Source: Lophius americanus
Taxonomy: Eukaryota; Chordata; Actinopteri; Lophiiformes; Lophiidae
Reading direction: 5' to 3'
Assembly (NCBI GenBank): GCA_037951165.1
Contig: JBBDHG010000477.1
Location: 52,207 to 116,206 of the forward strand
DNA: 64,000 nt
Part shown: positions 62,129 through 64,000 of the stretch, piece after piece
Position numbering within the stretch: position 1 is the first letter of the stretch
Layout of the letters: every line of letters begins with the position of its first letter
Translations under genes and position numbers: made by a program
Notes under the pieces: model-generated
The model's database searches: none
What the model was told of the DNA's origin: nothing
The model's input: only the letters and a program-made list of their open reading frames with translations

Positions 62129-63433
62129 GGCTCCACCTACTATGACCTTTCCTAATTTGACTCCACCTACCATGACCTTTCCTAACTCGACTCCACCTAC
62201 CATGACCTTTCCTCACTCGACTCCGCCTACCATGACCTTTCCTCACTCGACTCCGCCTACCATGACCTTTCCTAATTTGACTCCACCTACCATGACCTTT
62301 CCTCACTCGACTCCGCCTACCATGAGCTTTCCTCACTCGACTCCGCCTACCATGACCTTTCCTAACTCGACTCCACCTACCATGACCTTTCCTAATTTGA
62401 CTCCACCTACCATGACCTTTCCTCACTCGACTCCACCTACCATGACCTTCCCTCACTCGACTCCGCCTACCATGACCTTCCCTCACTCGACTCCGCCTAC
62501 CATGACCTTTCCTCACTCGACTCCACCTATCATGACCTTCCCTCACTCGACTCCACCTGCCGCGACCTTTCCTCACTCGACTCCGCCTACCATGACCTTT
62601 CCTCACTCGACTCCACCTACCATGACCTTTCCTCACTCGACTCCGCCTACATGACCTTTCCTCACTCGACTCCGCCTACAATGACCTTTCCTCACTCGAC
62701 TCCCCCTACCATGACCTTCCCTCACTCGACTCCGCCTACCATGACCTTCCCTCACTCGACTCCGCCTACCATGACCTTCCCTCACTCGACTCCCCCTACC
62801 ATGACCTTCCCTCACTCGACTCCGCCTACCTTGACCTTCCCTCACTCGACTCCGCCTACCATGACCTTCCCTCACTCGACTCCCCCTACCATGACCTTCC
62901 CTCACTCGACTCCGCCTACCATGACCTTTCCTCACTCGACTCCACCTACCATGACCTTTCCTCACTCGACTCCGCCTACCATTACCTTTCCTCACTCGAC
63001 TCCGCCTACCATGACCTTCCCTCACTCGACTCCGCCTACAATGACCTTTCCTCACTCGACTCCCCCTACCATGACCTTTCCTCACTCGACTCCGCCTACC
63101 ATGACCTTCCCTCACTCGACTCCCCCTACCATTACCTTTCCTCACTCGACTCCCCCTACCATGACCTTCCCTCACTCGACTCCGCCTACCATGACCTTCC
63201 CTCACTCGACTCCCCCTACCATGACCTTCCCTCACTCGACTCCCCCTACCATGACCTTTCCTCACTCGACTCCACCTACCATGACCTTTCCTCACTCGAC
63301 TCCGCCTACCATGACCTTTCCTCACTCGACTCCCCCTACCATGACCTTTCCTCACTCGACTCCCCTACCATGACCTTCCCTCACTCGACTCCCCCTACCA
63401 TGACCTTCCCTCACTCGACTCCGCCTACCATGG
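62129..63433. repeat. 30-bp GC-richer minisatellite, about 43 copies
   Basis: Unit ACTCCGCCTACCATGACC followed by TTTCCTCACTCG, with A/G/C variation at the CCxCC position. Single-base deletions lie near 62,650 and 63,364. Since 30 is a multiple of 3, both strands are open: TPPTMTFPHS on plus, RKGHGRWSRV on minus. The frame breaks at the deletions, and there is no start context, splice site or unique coding flank, so I read it as non-coding. Confidence 0.93.
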
Positions 63434-64000
63434 TTTGAGCCACTGCTTTTAAGCGAGCATGAATGGACAGGAGACCAGGAGGCGGGTGTTCTCAGCTCTG
63501 GACCGGGTCATCAGGCTGAGACGACACAAACTGTGACGAGAAGTTCTGCTTCACTGAAAATCTCTCAGTCAAATACTCCGGTTGAAAAGTTGTCATGGTG
63601 TGATTTTAAAGTAAAGCTTGTCCCTGTGAACCTGACAGAGCCTGAAGGTGGTGTGTGGTGGTGGAGAGAGTTCCGCTGAAGGTGCAGCTCAGCAGAAGTC
63701 ATGAGAGATCAAGAGTGTGAGAGCTGTCAGTCATCTGACAATCTCCTGCGACTCCACCCACTTCCTGTGACAACCGGCAGTGAGAACATTCATGCAGGTT
63801 CTCGACACAACGCCTCGTTCTTCGTGCCTGCGGGGGTTTCAGTCTGTGCCTGTGAGAGCCCGCCCTATCAGAAACCAACACCTTCACTCTGAACGACATC
63901 ACAGCTCACTGCTGACGCTCCTGCAGGAGGTTCTGCTGGACAGCACCACCTCTGACAAGCTGTGGTGAAGATGCCAGAAGCACCGTGACCTTCATCACAC
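63434..64000. other. Unique sequence at the right edge, possible 5' region of the CD6-like gene
   Basis: No repeat and no convincing gene. Minus-strand frames starting MMSFRVKVLV and MKVTVLLASS are short and not clearly signal peptides. ETS-like CACTTCCTGTG is at about 63,758. The missing first exon may lie here or beyond 64,000. Confidence 0.35.

Noticed and set aside
63699..63902. Small minus-strand frame starting MMSFRVKVLV as the first exon of the CD6-like gene
   Set aside because: Not hydrophobic enough for a signal peptide, and no phase-1 donor supports it.

Overview
The window is eukaryotic, almost certainly from a teleost fish in a long-read assembly. The evidence is a split gene with GT/AG introns of fish-like size, a CD6-type lymphocyte receptor, a decayed Tc1-like transposon, LINE reverse-transcriptase relics, and a dispersed repeat tail (ending in GGCGCTATATAAATAAA) that I know as common in teleosts. 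About 80 percent of the window is tandem repeat. I see no prokaryotic operons, CRISPR arrays or RNA genes.

Layout. Bases 1-44,742 are one uninterrupted satellite of a 19-bp AT-rich monomer, about 2,355 copies. It continues past the left edge and has higher-order structure. Bases 44,743-49,892 hold one copy of the dispersed teleost repeat, split by an internal array of exactly 166 copies of a 28-bp unit. Bases 49,893-51,200 are an alternating purine-pyrimidine (TG/TA/CG) tract that ends in a 168-bp tandem triplication. A short exon-like plus-strand segment (about 51,206-51,300) abuts a dead Tc1-like transposase on the minus strand (to about 52,262). Bases 52,440-53,536 are about 100 copies of an 11-bp unit that carries an E-box in nearly every copy.

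The only gene I can support well is a CD6-like scavenger-receptor cysteine-rich (SRCR) receptor on the minus strand, 61,019 down to 54,067. I traced ten coding exons: three SRCR domains, a stalk, a transmembrane exon and five cytoplasmic exons. Every internal exon boundary is phase 1, and the joined frame stays open for about 565 residues to a stop. The tail ends in a YENL motif and a C-terminal DDYDD motif, like the adaptor-docking tyrosines of mammalian CD6. The signal-peptide exon and promoter were not found and probably lie beyond 64,000 or in the unassigned right-hand region.

The introns and 5' flank of this gene hold at least five more unrelated minisatellites, with units of 9, 14, 57, 21 and 30 bp, plus a (TA)n tract and two LINE relics. 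All the long open frames in these arrays are by-products of repeat periodicity, not genes. The notable signals are the near-perfect length conservation of the two large arrays, the birth of a satellite inside a mobile-element tail, the long alternating purine-pyrimidine tract, the helically phased E-box array, and the concentration of independent tandem repeats around one immune-receptor gene.
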